Assembly (NCBI RefSeq): GCF_051401765.1
Contig: NW_027480449.1
Span: 4,402,001-4,466,000, forward strand
Direction of reading: 5' to 3'
Length of the DNA: 64,000 nt
DNA from: Calliopsis andreniformis
Lineage: Eukaryota; Arthropoda; Insecta; Hymenoptera; Andrenidae
Made by a program: the position numbers and the translations under genes. Of the stretch, positions 1 to 12,314 are shown piece after piece. The notes under the pieces were generated by a model. That model was given only the letters and a program-made list of their open reading frames with translations. It had not been told where the DNA came from and did not search any database. Every line of letters begins with the position of its first letter. The stretch's first letter is position 1.

Positions 1-1090
1 ATTGAGGATTGAAGATTGAGGATTGAGGACTGAGGATTGAGGATTGAGGATTGAGGATTGAGGATTGAGGATTGAGGATTGAAGATTGAGTATTGAGGAT
101 TGAAGATTGAGGATTGTGGATTGAGGATTGAGGATTGAGTATTGAAGACTGAGGATTGGGGATTGAGGATTGAGGATTGAGGATTGATGTTTGAGGTCTG
201 AGGATTGAGGATAGAGGAATGAGAATTGAGGATTGAGGATTGAGGATTGAGGATTGAGGATTGAGGATTCAGGATTGAGGATTCAGAATTGAGGATTCAG
301 GATTGTGGTTCGATGACAGAGGATTGAGGCTCGAGAATTGAGGATTGAGGATTGAGGATTGAGGATTGAGGACTGAGGATTTAAGATTGAGGATTGGGTA
401 TTGAGGATTGATCATTGAGGATTGAGGATTGAGGATTGAGGATTGAGGACTGAAGATTGAATATTGATGATTGAAGATTGAGGATTGGGGATTGAGGGAT
501 GTGGATTGGGGACCAGGACTGAGGGTTGAATATTGACGTTTGAGGTCTGAGGATTGAGGATTGAGGATTGAGAATTGGGGATTGAGGATTGAGGATTGAA
601 GATTGAGGATTGGGTATTGAGGATTGAAGAATGAGGATTGAGGATTGAGGATTGAGGACTGAGGATTGAGAATTGAGAACTGAGGATGAGGACTGAGGGC
701 TGAGGGTTGAGGTTTGAGGAATGAGGATTGGGGGTTGAGGATTGAGGATTGAGGATTGAGGATTGAGTACTGAAGATTGAGTATTGATGACTGAGGATTG
801 AGGATTGAGGATTGTGGATTGAGGGTTGAGGATTGAGCATTGAAGATTGAGTATTGAGGATTGAAGATTGAGGATTGAGTATTGAGGGTCGAGGATTGAG
901 AATGAGGGCTGAGGGTTGAGGATTGAGGTTTGAGGATTGAGGACTGAGGATTGAGGATTGATGATTGAGTATTGAGGATTGAAGATTGAGGATTGAGGAT
1001 TGAGGATTGAGGATTGAGGATTGAGGATTGAGGATTGAGGTTTGAAGGTTGAGGATTGAGGAGTGAGGATTAAAGGTTGAGCATTGAGGA
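1..1090. repeat. P-type block at the left edge (GTTCGATGAC marker)
   Basis: This stretch has the marker GTTCGATGAC at 308, then a GGGATGTGG / GGGGACCAGG pair near 495-515, a GACGTTTGAGG word near 535, and a run of GGATGAGGACTGAGGGCTGAG type near 685. The same ordered set occurs from about 10,471, 24,219, 26,725, 29,756, 34,749, 40,869, 46,726 and 51,214. Elsewhere the block usually leads into a type III cassette. Here it runs instead into a type II region at about 1,070-1,100, so this looks like a recombinant edge. No gene is visible. Confidence 0.8.
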
Positions 1091-1396
1091 TTGAAGGTTG
1101 AGGATTGATGATTGAGGATTGAGGATTGAGGATTGAGGATTGAGGATTGAGGGTTGAGGTTTGAGAGTTGAAGATTGAGTATTGAGGATTGATGATTCAG
1201 GATTGAGGATTGAGGATTGAGCATTGAGGATTGACGATTCAAGATTGAGGATTGATGATTGAGGATGGTGGATTGAGGATTGAGGATTGAGTATTGGGGA
1301 TTGAGGATTGAAGATTGAGGATTGAGGATTGAGGATTAATGACTGAGTATTGAGGATTGAAGATTGAGAATTGAGGATTGAGGATTGAACATTGAG

Positions 1397-1554
1397 GACT
1401 GAGTGTTGAGGGTTGAGTGATGAGAATTGATGTTTGTGGATAGAGATTTGAAGATTGCAGATCGTGTATTGTGTATTGAAAACTGTGAATTGAGGATATT
1501 CTATTGGGGATTGAGGATTGACAACTGATTGTTGAGGACTGGGGGCTGAAGATT
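1397..1554. repeat. Diverged cassette, type II (representative of 6)
   Basis: The core reads GAAAACTGTGAATTGAGG then ATATTCTATTG, with GAGATTTGAAG or similar upstream. Anchors are 1,521, 2,760, 5,443, 6,381, 54,725 and 55,871. Two copies (6,381 and 55,871) share GCAACTG in place of ACAACTG, which supports their pairing in the 49-kb duplication. Most are followed 161 bases later by a short cassette. Type II occurs only in the left 7 kb and in 54-56 kb. Confidence 0.86.
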
Positions 1555-1680
1555 GAGGATTGAGAATTGAGGATTGAGGATTGAGGATTGAAGATTGAGA
1601 ATTGGGTGTTGAGGGTTGAAGAATGAGCATTGAGGATTGGGGATTGAGGATTGAGGATTGAGGATTGAGGATTGAGGATT

Positions 1681-1715
1681 GACAACTGATTGTTGAGGAC
1701 TGAGGGCTGAAGATT
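1681..1715. repeat. Short cassette: dyad and downstream words only (representative of 13)
   Basis: These copies have the ACAACTGATTGTTGAGG and GGGCTGAAG words but are preceded by ordinary heptamers in place of the diverged core. Anchors are 1,682, 2,921, 6,542, 9,114, 37,829, 39,841, 43,678, 45,698, 49,801, 56,032, 58,178, 59,764 and 61,910. They look like cassettes that lost their left part by an exchange between the core and the dyad, or an ancestral form. The spacing of 161 bases after full cassettes (five cases) and of 475 bases before 9,589, 58,653 and 62,385 is constant. Confidence 0.85.
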
Positions 1716-1900
1716 GAGGATTCAGGATTGAGGATTCAGAATTGAGGTTTGAGGACTGAGGATTGAGGATTGAGGATTGAAGATTGAATATTGATGATCG
1801 AAGATTGAGGATTGAGGATTGAGGCTTGTGTATTGAGGATTGAGGATTGAAGATTGAGGATAGGGTATTGTCGATTGAAGAATGAGGATGGAGGATGGGC

Positions 1901-2196
1901 GATTGAGGATTGAGGACTGAAGATTGAGTATTCAGGATTGGAGATTGAGGATTGAGGATTGAGGATTGAGGATCGAGAATTGAGGATTGAGGATTGAAGA
2001 TTGAGTATTGAGGATTGCAGATTGAGGATTGAGGATTGAGGATTGAGGATTGAGGACTGAAGATTGAGTATTCAGGATTGGAGATTGAGGATTGAGGATT
2101 GAGGATTGAGGATCGAGAATTGAGGATTGAGGATTGAAGATTGAGTATTGAGGATTGCAGATTGAGGATTGAGGATTGAGGATTGAGGATTGAGGA
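1901..2196. repeat. Perfect 140-base local tandem duplication
   Basis: Bases 1,901-2,056 and 2,041-2,196 read identically by eye, a shift of exactly 140 bases (20 heptamers). The unit carries recognisable variants in fixed order: GACTGAA, a TATTCAG word, GATTGGA, GATCGAG, and a GATTGCA word. The left match stops at 1,900/2,040, where C faces G, and the right match stops at 2,057/2,197, where C faces T. The corresponding region at 6.77-6.90 kb has one copy, so this is a recent local gain. Confidence 0.9.
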
Positions 2197-2229
2197 TTGA
2201 GGATTGAGAATTGAAGATTGAGTATTGGG

Positions 2230-2387
2230 GACTGAGTGTTGAGGGTTGAGTGATGAGGATTGATGTTTGTGGATAGAGATTTGAAGATTTCAGATAGAGT
2301 ATTGAGTATTGGAACCTGTGAATTGAGGATATTCTATTGAGGATTGAGGATTGACAACTGATTGTTGAGGACTGAGGGCTGAAGATT
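2230..2387. repeat. Diverged cassette, type IV (representative of 4)
   Basis: The core has GGAACCTGTGAATTGAGG (GAAACCTGTG at 54,053) then ATATTCTATTG or ATATTCCATTG. Anchors are 2,354, 5,023, 7,491 and 54,053. It is closest to type II, differing mainly at GGAACC against GAAAAC. The copy at 7,491 is missing from the 55-59 kb partner of its segment because of a 412-base deletion. Confidence 0.82.
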
Positions 2388-5300
2388 GAGGATTCAGGAT
2401 TGAGGATTCAGAATCGAGGTTCGACGACTGAGGTTTGATGATTGAGGATTGAGGATTGAGGATTGAGGATTGAGTATTGAAGATTGAGGATTGATGATTG
2501 AGGATGGTGGATTGAGGATTGAGGATTGAGTATTGGGAATTGAGGATTGAAGATTGAGGATTGAGGATTGAGGATTAATGACTGAGTATTGAGGATTGAA
2601 GATTGAGAATTGAGGATTGAGGATTGAACATTGAGGACTGAGTGTTGAGGGTTGAGTGATGAGAATTGATGTTTGTGGATAGAGATATGAAGATTGCAGA
2701 TTGGGTATTGAGTTTTGAAAACTGTGAATTGAGGATATTCTATTGGGGATTGAGGATTGACAACTGATTGTTGAGGACTGAGGGCTGAAGATTGAGGATT
2801 GAGAATTGAGGATTGAGGATTGAGGATTGAAGATTGAGAATTGGGTATTGAGGATTGAAGAATGAGCATTGAGGATTGGGGATTGAGGATTGAGGATTGA
2901 GGATTGAGGATTGAGGATTGACAACTGATTGTTGAGGACTGAGGGCTGAAGATTGAGGATTCAGGATTGAGGATTCAGAATTGAGGTTTGAGGACTGAGG
3001 ATTGAGGATTGAGGATTGAAGATTGAATACTGATGATCGAAGATTGAGGATTGAGGATTGAGGGTTGTGTATTGAGGACAAGGACTGAGGCTTGAGTATT
3101 GATGTTTGAGGTCTGAGGATTGAGGATTGAGGATTGAGAATAGAGGATTGAGGATTGAGGAATGAAGATTGAGGAATTGGTGTTGAGGATTGAAGAATGA
3201 GGATTGAGGATTGAGGATTGAGGATTGAGGATTGAAGATTGAGTATTGAGGATTGAAGATTGAGGATTGAGGATTGAGGATTGAGGATTGAGGATTGAGG
3301 ATTGAGGATTGAAGATTGAGTATTGATGATTGAAGACTGAGGATTGAGGATTGATGACTGAGTATTGAGGATTGAAGATTGAGGATTCAGGATTGAGGAT
3401 TGAGGATTGAGGAATGAGGATTGAGGATTGAGGGTTGTGGATTGGGGACCAGGACTGAGGGTTGAATATTGATGTTTGAGGTCTGAGGATTGAGGATTGA
3501 GGATTGAGAATAGATGATGGAGGATTGAGGATTGAAGATTGAGGATTGGGTATTGAGGATTGAAGAATTAGGATTGAGGATTGAGGATTGAGGCCTGAGG
3601 ATTGAGAATTGAGAACTGAGGGTGAGGACTGAGGGCTGACGGTTGAGGTTTGAGGAATGAGGACTAACGATTGAGGATTAAGGATTGAAGATTGAGTATT
3701 GAGGATTGAAGATTGTGGATTGAGGATTGAGGATTCAGGATTGAGGATTGAAGATTGAGGATTGGGGACTGTGTGTTGAGGGCTGAGTGATGAGAATTGA
3801 TGTTTGTGGATAGAGATTTGAAGATTGCAGATTGAATATTGCGTATGGAAAACTCTGAACTGAGGATATTCTATTGAGGATTGAGGATTGACAACTGATT
3901 GTTGAGGACCGAGGGCTGAAGATTGAGGATTCAGTATTGAGGAATCAGGATTGTGGTTTGAGGACAGAGGATTGAGGATTGAGGATTGAGGATTGAGGAT
4001 TGAGGATTGAGGATTGAAGATTGAGGATTGGGTATTGCGGATTGAATATTGAGGGTTGAGGATTGATGATTGAGGATTCAGGATTGAGGATTCAGTATTG
4101 AGAATTCAGGATTGTGGTTCGAGGACAGAGGATTGAGGCTTGAGGATTGAGGATTGTGGATTGAGGATTGAGGATTGAGGATTGAGGATTTATGATTGAG
4201 GATTGGGTATTGAGGATTGGACATTGAGGATTGAGGATTGAGGATTGAGGATTGAGTATTGGGGATTGCGGATTGAACATTGAGGATTGAGGATTGAGGA
4301 TTGAGGACTGAAGATTGAATATTGATGATTGAAGATTGATGATTGAGGATTGAGAGTTGTGGATTGAGGACGAGGACTGAGGGTTGAGTATTGATGTCTG
4401 AGGTCTGAGGATTGAGGATTGAGGATTGAGAATTGAGGATTGAGGATTGAGGACTGAAGATTGAGGATTGGGTATTGAGGATTGAGGAATGAGGATTGAG
4501 GATTGAGGATTGAGGATTGAAGATTGAATATTGATGATTGAAGGTTGAGGATTGAGGATTGAGGATTGACGATTGAGGATGAGGGCTGAGGGTTGAAGAT
4601 TGAGGTTTGAGGACTCAGGACTGAGGATTGAGGATTGAGAATTGAGGATTGAGGATTGAGGATTGAAGATTGAGGATAGGGTATTGAGGATTGAAGAATG
4701 AGGATGGAGGATGGGCGATTGAGGATTGAGGACTGAAGATTGAGTATTCAGGATTGGAGATTGACGATTGAGGATTGAGGATTGAGGATCGAGAATTGAG
4801 GATTGAGGATTGAAGATTGAGTATTGAGGATTGCAGATTGAGGATTGAGGATTGAGGATTGAGGATTGAGGATTGAGAATTGAAGATTGAGTATTGGGGA
4901 CTGAGTGTTGAGGGTTGAGTGATGAGGATTGATGTTTGTGGATAGAGATTTGAAGATTGCAGATTGAGTATTGAGTATTGGAACCTGTGAATTGAGGATA
5001 TTCCATTGAGGTTTGAGGATTGACAACTGATTGTTGAGGACTGAGGGCTGAAGATGGAGGATTCAGGATTGAGGATTCAGAATCGAGGTTTGAGGACTGA
5101 GGTTTGATGATTGAGGATTGAGGATTGAGGATTGAGGATTGAGGATTGAGTATTGAAGATTGAGGATTGATGATTGAGGATGGTGGATTGAGGATTGAGG
5201 ATTGAGGATTGAGTATTCGGGATTGAGGATTGAAGATTGACGATTGAGGATTGAGGATTAATGATTGAGTATTGAGGATTGAAGATTGAGAATTGAGGAT

Positions 5301-7471
5301 TGAGGATTGAACATTGAGGACTGAGTGTTGAGGGTTGCGTGATGAGAATTGATGTTTGAGGATAGAGATTTGAAGATTGCAGATTGGGTATTGAGTATTG
5401 AAAACTGTGAATTGAGGATATTCTATTAGGGATTGAGTATTGACAACTGATTGTTGAGGACTGAGGGCTGAAGATTGGGGATTGAGAATTGAGGATTGAG
5501 GATTGAGGATTGAAGATTGAGAATTGGGTATTGAGGATTGAAGAATGAGCATTGAGGATTGAGGATTGAGGATTGAGGATTGAGGATTGACGATTGAAGA
5601 TTGAGGATTGGGTATTGAGGATTGAGGATTGAGGATTAAAGGTTGAGCATTGAGTATTGAAGATTGAGGATTGATGATTGACGATTGAGGATTGAGGATT
5701 GAGGATTGAGGACTGAATATTGAAGATTGAGGATTGATGATTGAGGATTGAGTATTGAGGATTGAGGATTGAGCATTGGGGATTGCGGATTGAATATTGA
5801 GGATTGAGGATTGAGGATTGAGGATTGAGGATTGTGGAATGAGGATTGAGGATTGAGTATTGAAGATTGAGGGTTGGGGATTGAGGATTGAGGATTGAGG
5901 ATTGAGGATTGACGATTGAAGATTGAGAATTGGGGACTGAGAGTTGATGGTTGAGTGATGAGAATTGATGTTTGTGGATAGAGATATGAAGATTGCAGAT
6001 TGAGTATTGCGTATGGAAAACTCTGAACTGAGGATACTCTAGTGAGGATTGAGGATTGACAACTGATTGTTGAGGACTGAGTGCTGAAGATTGAGGATTC
6101 AGGACTGTTGTTTGAGGACTGTGGATTGAGGATTGAGGATTGGGGATTGAGGATTGAGGATCGAGGATTGAAGATTGAGGATTGAGGATTGAGGATTAAT
6201 GACTGAGTATTGAGGATTGAAGATTGAGAATTGAGGATTGAGGATTGAACATTGAGGACTGAGTGTTGAGGGTTGAGTGATGAGAATTGATGTTTGTGGA
6301 TAGAGATTTGAAGATTGCAGATTGGGTATTGAGTATTGAAAACTGTGAATTGAGGATATTCTATTGTGGATTGAGGATTGGCAACTGATTGTTGAGGACT
6401 GAGGGCTGAAGATTGAGGATTGAGAATTGAGAATTGAGGATTGAGGATTGAAGATTGAGAATTGGGTATTGAGGGTTGAAGAATGAGCATTGAGGATTGG
6501 GGATTGAGGATTGAGGATTGAGGATTGAGGATTGAGGATTGACAACTGATTGTTGAGGACTGAGGGCTGAAGATTGAGGATTCAGGATTGAGGATTCAGA
6601 ATTGAGGTTTGAGGACTGAGGATTGAGGATTGAGGATTGAAGATTGAATATTGATGATCGAAGATTGAGGATTGAGGATTGAGGCTTGTGTATTGAGGAT
6701 TGAGGATTGAAGATTGAGGATAGGGTATTGAGGATTGAAGAATAAGGGTGGAGGATGGGCGATTGAGGATTGAGGACTGAAGATTGAGTATTCAGGATTG
6801 GAGATTGACGATTGAGGATTGAGGATTGAGGATCGAGAATTGAGGATTGAGGATTGAAGATTGAGTGTTGAGGATTGCAGATTGAGGATTGAGGATTGAG
6901 GATTGAGGATTGAAGATTGAGTATTGATGATTGAAGATTGAGGATTGAGGATTGATGACTGAGTATTGAGGATTGAAGATTGAGGATTCAGGATTGAGGA
7001 TTGAGGATTGAGGAATGAGGATTGAGGATTAAGGGTTGTGGATTGGGGACCAGGACTGAGGGTTGAATATTGATGTTTGAGGTCTGAGGATTGAGGATTG
7101 AGGATTGAGAATAGATGATGGAGGATTGAGGATTGAAGATTGAGGATTGGGTATTGATGATTGAAGAATTAGGATTGAGGACTGAGGATTGAGGCCTGAG
7201 GATTGAGAATTGAGAACTGCGGGTGAGGACTGAGGGCTGAGGGTTGAGGTTTGAGGAATGAGGACTAACGATTGAGGATTGAGGATTGAAGATTGAGTAT
7301 TGAGGATTGAAGATTGTGGATTGTGGATTGAGGATTCAGGATTGAGGATTGAAGATTGAGGATTGGTGACTGAGTGTTGAGGGCTGAGTGATGAGGATTG
7401 ATGTTTGTGGATAGAGATTTGAAGATTGCAGATTGAGTATTGAGTATTGGAACCTGTGAATTCAGGATATT

Positions 7472-9274
7472 CTATTGAGGTTGGGGATTGACAACTGATT
7501 GTTGAGGACTGAGGGCTGAAGATGGAGGATTCAGGATTGAGGATCCAGAATCGAGGTTTGAGGACTGAGGTTTGATGATTGAGGATTGAGGATTGAGGAT
7601 TGAGGATTGAGGATTGAGTATTGAAGATTGAGGATTGATGATTGAGGATGGTGGATTGAGGATTGAGGATTGAGGATTGAGCATTGGGGATCGAGGATTG
7701 AGGATTGAGGATTGAGGATTGAGGACTGAATATTGAAGATTGAGGATTGATGATTGAGGATTGAGTATTGAGGATTGAGGATTGAGTATTGGGGATTGCG
7801 GATTGAATATTGAGGATTGAGGATTGAGGATTGAGGATTGAGGATTGTGGATTGAGGATTGAGGATTGAGTATTGAAGATTGAGGGTTGGGGATTGAGGA
7901 TTGAGGATTGAGGATTGAGGATTGAGGATTGACGATTGAAGATTGAGAATTGGGGACTGAGAGTTGATGGTTGAGTGATGAGAATTGATGTTTGTGGATA
8001 GAGATATGAAGATTGCAGATTGAGTATTGCGTATGGAAAACTCTGAACTGAGGATACTCTAGTGAGGATTGAGGATTGACAACTGATTGTTGAGGACTGA
8101 GTGCTGAAGGTTGAGGATTCAGGACTGTTGTTTGAGGACTGTGGATTGAGGATTGAGGATTGGGGATTGAGGATTGAGGATCGAGGATTGAAGATTGAAG
8201 ATTGGGTATTGAGGATTGAACATTGAGGATTGAGGATTGAGGATTGAGGATTGATGATTGAGGATTGAAGATTGAATATTGATGATTGAAGGTTGAGGAT
8301 TCAGGTTTGAGGGTTGTGGATTCAGGACGAGGACTGAGGGTTGAGTATTGATGTTTTAGGTCTGAGGATTGAGGATAGAGGATTGAGAATTGAGGATTGA
8401 GGATTGAGGATTGAAGATTGAGGATTGGGTATTGAGGATTGAAGAATGAGGACTGAGGATTGAGGATTGAGGATTGAGGATTGAAGATTGAGTATTGAGG
8501 ATTGAAGATTGAGGATTGAGGATTGAGGATTGAGGATTGAGGATTGAGGATTGAGGATTGAGGATTGAGGATTGAGGATTGAGGATTGAGGATTGAAGAT
8601 TGAGTATTGAGCATTGAAGATTGAGGATTGAGGATTGAGGATTGAGGATTGAGGATTGAGGATTGAGGATTGAGGATTGAGGATTGAAGATTGAGTATTG
8701 AGGATTGAAGATTGAGGATTGAGGATTGAGGATTGAGGATTGAGGAATGAGGATTGAGGATTGAGGATTGAGGTTTGAAGGTTGAGGATTGAGGATTGAG
8801 GATTAAAGGTTGAGCATTGAGGATTGAAGGTTGAGGATTGATGATTGAGGATTGAGGATTGAGGATTGAGGATTGAGGATTGAGTATTGAAGATTGAGGA
8901 TTGATGATTGAGGATGGAGGATTGGGGATTGAGGATTGAGTATTGGGTATTGAGGATTGAAGATTGAGGATTTGTTGTTGAGGATTGAAGAATGAGGATT
9001 GAGGATTGAGGATTGAATATTGAGGATTGAAGGTTGAGTATTGAGGATTGAAGATTGAGGATTGAGGGTTGGGGATTGAGGATTGAGGATTGAGGATTGA
9101 GGATTGAGGTTTGACAACTGATTGTTGAGGACTGAGGGCTGAAGATTGAGGATTCAGGATTGAGGATTCAGAATTGAGGTTTGAGGACTGAGGATTGAGG
9201 ATTGAGGATTGAAGATTGGATATTGATGATCGAAGATTGAGGATTGAGGATTGAGGGTTTTGTATTGAGGACAA
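7472..9274 (-). other. Longest open frame (600 codons), judged a repeat artefact
   Basis: The translation is almost entirely ILNPQSS with single-residue changes, which is what three heptamers in any minus-strand frame encode. It has no signal peptide, globular domain, catalytic motif or non-repetitive end. The start is an ATG supplied by a CATTGAG or similar variant, and the end is a stop supplied by a variant such as GATTCAG (TGA on the minus strand). Elsewhere two long frames overlap almost fully in different phases with the same heptapeptide (27,613-28,515 and 27,642-28,715), so openness here is no sign of coding selection. I therefore do not call it a CDS. A transcript would be needed to overturn this. 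Confidence 0.85.
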
Positions 9275-10030
9275 GGACTGAGGGTTGGGTATTGATGTCT
9301 GAGGTCTGAGGATTGAGAAATGAGGATTGAGGATTGAGGACTGAAGATTGAGGATTGGGTATTGAGGATTGAAGAATGAGGATTGAGGACTGAGGATTGG
9401 GGATTGAGGATTGAGGATTGAGGACTGAGGATTCAGGATTGACGATTGAAGATTGAGGATTGGGGACTGAGAGTTGATGGTTGAGTGATGAGAATTGATG
9501 TTTGTGGATAGAGATATGAAGATTGCACATTGAGTATTGCGTTTGGAAAACTCTGAACTGAGGATACTCTAGTGAGGATTGAGGATTGACAACTGATTGT
9601 TGAGGACTGAGTGCTGAAGATTGAGGATTCAGGATTGAGGATTCAGGACTGTGTTTTGAGGACTGTGGATTGAGGATTGAGGATTGGGGATTGAGGATTG
9701 AGGATCGAGGATTGAAGATTGAAGATTGGGTATTGAGGATTGAACATTGAGTATTGAGGATTGAGGATTGAGGATTGAGGATTGAGGATTGAAGATTGAA
9801 TAATGATGATTGAAGGTTGAGGATTGAGGATTGAGGGTTGTGGATTCAGGACGAGGACTGAGGGTTGAGTATTGATGTTTGAGGTCTGAGGATTGAGGAT
9901 AGAGGATTGAGAATTGAGGATTGAGGATTGAGGATTGAAGATTGAATATTGATGATTGAAGATTGATGATTGTGGATTGAGAGTTGTGAATTGAGGACGA
10001 GGACTGAGGGTTGAGTATTGATGTCTGAGG
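7501..10030. repeat. Type I segment duplicated about 49 kb away
   Basis: Anchors are 8,079 (I), 9,114 (short) and 9,589 (I, with GCGTTTGG in the core). From 7,763 the sequence matches 56,841 onward at an offset of 49,078, falling to 49,064 by the 9,114 anchor (two heptamers lost). Homology ends near 10,030/59,090. A run of about 12 perfect heptamers lies near 8,510-8,592. The minus-strand frame over 7,472-9,274 stays open for 600 codons but is only heptapeptide repeats. No gene is supported. Confidence 0.8.
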
Positions 10031-12071
10031 TCTGAGGATTGAGGATTGAGGATTGAGAATTCAGGATTGAGGATTGAGGTCTGAAGATTGGGGATTGGGT
10101 ATTGAGGATTGAGGAGTGAGGATTGCGGATTGAGGATTGAGGATTGAGGATTGAAGGTTGAGTATTGAGGATTGAAGATTGAGGATTGAGGACTGAGGAT
10201 TGAGGATTGAGGATTGAGGATTGAGGATTGAGTATTGAGGATTGAAGATTGAGTATTGAGGATTGAAGATTGAGGATTGTGGATTGAGGATTGAGGATTG
10301 AGTATTGAAGATTGAGGATTGGGGATTGAGGATTGAGGATTGAGGATTGATGTTTGAGGTCTGAGGATTGAGGATAGAGGATTGAGAATTGAGGATTGAG
10401 GATTGAGGATTGAGGATTGAGGATTGAGGATTCAGGATTGAGGATTCAGAATTGAGGATTCAGGATTGTGGTTCGATGACAGAGGATTGAGGCTCGAGGA
10501 TTGAGGATTGAGGATTGACGATTGAGGATTGAGTATTGAGGATTGAGAATTGAGGATTGAGGATTGTGGATTGAACATTGAGGATTGAGGATTGAGGATT
10601 GAGGATTGAGGACTGAAGATTGAATATTGATGATTGAAGATTGAGGATTGGGGATTGAGGGATGTGGATTGGGGACCAGGACTGAGGGTTGAATATTGAC
10701 GTTGGAGGTCTGAGGATTGAGGATTGAGGATTGAGAATTGAGGATTGAGGATTGAGGATTTAGGCCTGAGGATTGAGAATTGAGAACTGAGGATGAGGAC
10801 TGAGGGCTGAGGGTTGAGGTTTGAGGAATGAGGATTGGGGGTTGAGGATTGAGGATTGAGGATTGAGGATTGAGGATTGAGTACTGAAGATTGAGTATTG
10901 ATGACCGAGGATTGAGGATTGAGGATTGTGGATTGAGGGTTGAGGATTGAGGATTGAAGATTGAGTATTGAGGATTAAAGATTGAGGATTGAGTATTGAG
11001 TATCGAGGATTGAGAATGAGGGCTGAGGGTTGAGGATTGAGGTTTGAGGATTGAGGACTGAGGATTGAGGATTGATGATTGAGTATTGAGGACTGAAGAT
11101 TGAGGATTGAGGATTGAGGATTGAGGATTGAGGATTGAGGATTGAGGATTGAAAATTGAGGACTGGGGACTGAGTGTTGAGTGTTGTGTGATGAGAATTG
11201 GTGTTTGTGGATAGAGATTTAAAGATTGCAGATTGAGTATTGAGTATTGAAAACTGTGCATTGATGATATTCTATTGAGGATTGAGAATTGACAACTGAT
11301 TGTTGAGGACTGAGGTCTGAAGATTGAGGATTCAGGATTGAGGATCCAGGATTGAGGTTTGAGGACTGAGGATTGAGGATAGAGGATTGAGGATTGAGGA
11401 TTGAGGATTGAGCATTGAGGATTGAGGATTGAAGACTGAGGATTGGGTTTTGCGGATTGAACATTGAGGATTGAGGATTGAGGATTGAGGACTGTAGATT
11501 GAGTATTGATGATTGAAGATTGATGATTGAGGATTGAGGGTTATGGATTGAGGACGAGGACTGAGGGTTGAGTATTGATGTCTGAGGTCTGAGGATTGAG
11601 GGTTGAGGATTGAGAATTGAGGATTGAGGATTGAGGATTGAAGATTGAGGATTGGGTATTGAGGATTGAAGAATGAGCATTGAGGATTGTGGATTGAGGA
11701 TTGAGGATTGAAGATTGAGGATTGAGGATTGAGGTTTGAGAGTTGAAGATTGAGTATTGAGGATTGAAGATTCAGGATTGAGGATTGAGGATTGAGGATT
11801 GAGGATTGACGATTGAAGATTGAGGATTGGGTATTGAGGATTGAAGAATGAGGGCTGAGGATTGAGGATTGTGGATTGAGGATTGAAGATTGAGTATTGA
11901 GGATTGAAGATTGAGGATTGAGGATTGAGGATTGAGGATTGAGGATTGGGGATTGAGGATTGAGGATTGAGGACTGAGGATTGAAGATTGAGGATTGAGG
12001 ATTGAGGATTAAAGATTGAGCATTGAGGATTGAAGATTGAGGATTGATGATTGAGGATTGAGGATTGAGGA
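10031..12071. repeat. P-type block plus type III cassette
   Basis: The GTTCGATGAC marker is at 10,471 and GGGATGTGG / GGGGACCAGG lie near 10,660-10,680. A type III cassette is anchored at 11,292. After the cassette come GGTCTGAAG and GGATCCAGG words typical of type III copies. The same order recurs in the 24-45 kb region, so this is an isolated leftward copy of that family. It is separated from it by the 12-20.8 kb and 20.8-24.3 kb arrays. No gene is visible. Confidence 0.78.
11168..11325. repeat. Diverged cassette, type III (representative of 8)
   Basis: The core reads GAAAACTGTGCATTGATG then ATATTCTATTG, with TTTAAAGATTGCAG upstream and GAGAATTGACAACTG at the dyad. The next words are GGTCTGAAG and GGATCCAGG. 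Anchors are 11,292, 25,096, 27,602, 30,633, 33,120, 35,626, 38,842 and 44,698. The three copies in segment U (27,602, 30,633, 35,626) share GTTAAGG after the dyad. Type III tracks the P-type block in all eight cases. Confidence 0.87.
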
Positions 12072-12314
12072 TTGAGGATTGAGGACTGAATATTGAAGAT
12101 TGAGGATTGATAATTGAGGATTGAGTATTGAGGATTGAGGATTGAGTATTGGGGATTGCGGATTGAACATTGAGGATTGAGGATTGAGGATTGAGGATTG
12201 GGGATTGTGGATTGAGGATTGAGGGTTGAGTATTGAAGATTGAGGATTGGGGATTGAGGATTGAGGATCGAGGATTGAGGATTGAGGATTTACGATTGAA
12301 GATTGAGGATTGGG

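Larger units (their letters stand above)
1091..7500. repeat. Mosaic satellite segment with type II, type IV and short cassettes
   Basis: Cassette anchors (position of ACAACTG or GCAACTG) fall at 1,521 (II), 1,682 (short), 2,354 (IV), 2,760 (II), 2,921 (short), 3,891 (I/II hybrid), 5,023 (IV), 5,443 (II), 6,059 (I), 6,381 (II), 6,542 (short) and 7,491 (IV). The II-to-short distance is exactly 161 bases (23 units) three times. 1.24-1.9 kb repeats at 6.1-6.8 kb with a constant offset of 4,860 (1,521 to 6,381; 1,682 to 6,542). Subtypes II and IV are almost confined to this region and to 54-56 kb, which suggests common ancestry of the two flanks. No gene is visible. Confidence 0.82.

Noticed and set aside
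4092..5552. Long minus-strand open frames (486 codons here, others of 80-600) as structural repeat proteins
   Set aside because: The same heptapeptide is read in every minus-strand frame, large frames overlap in different phases, ends fall at random variants, and no non-repetitive domain is present.
11341..11360. tRNA, rRNA or structured RNA genes hinted at by less regular words
   Set aside because: No cloverleaf, conserved rRNA core or paired stems longer than four or five bases were found. The strand lacks the C needed to pair with its G.
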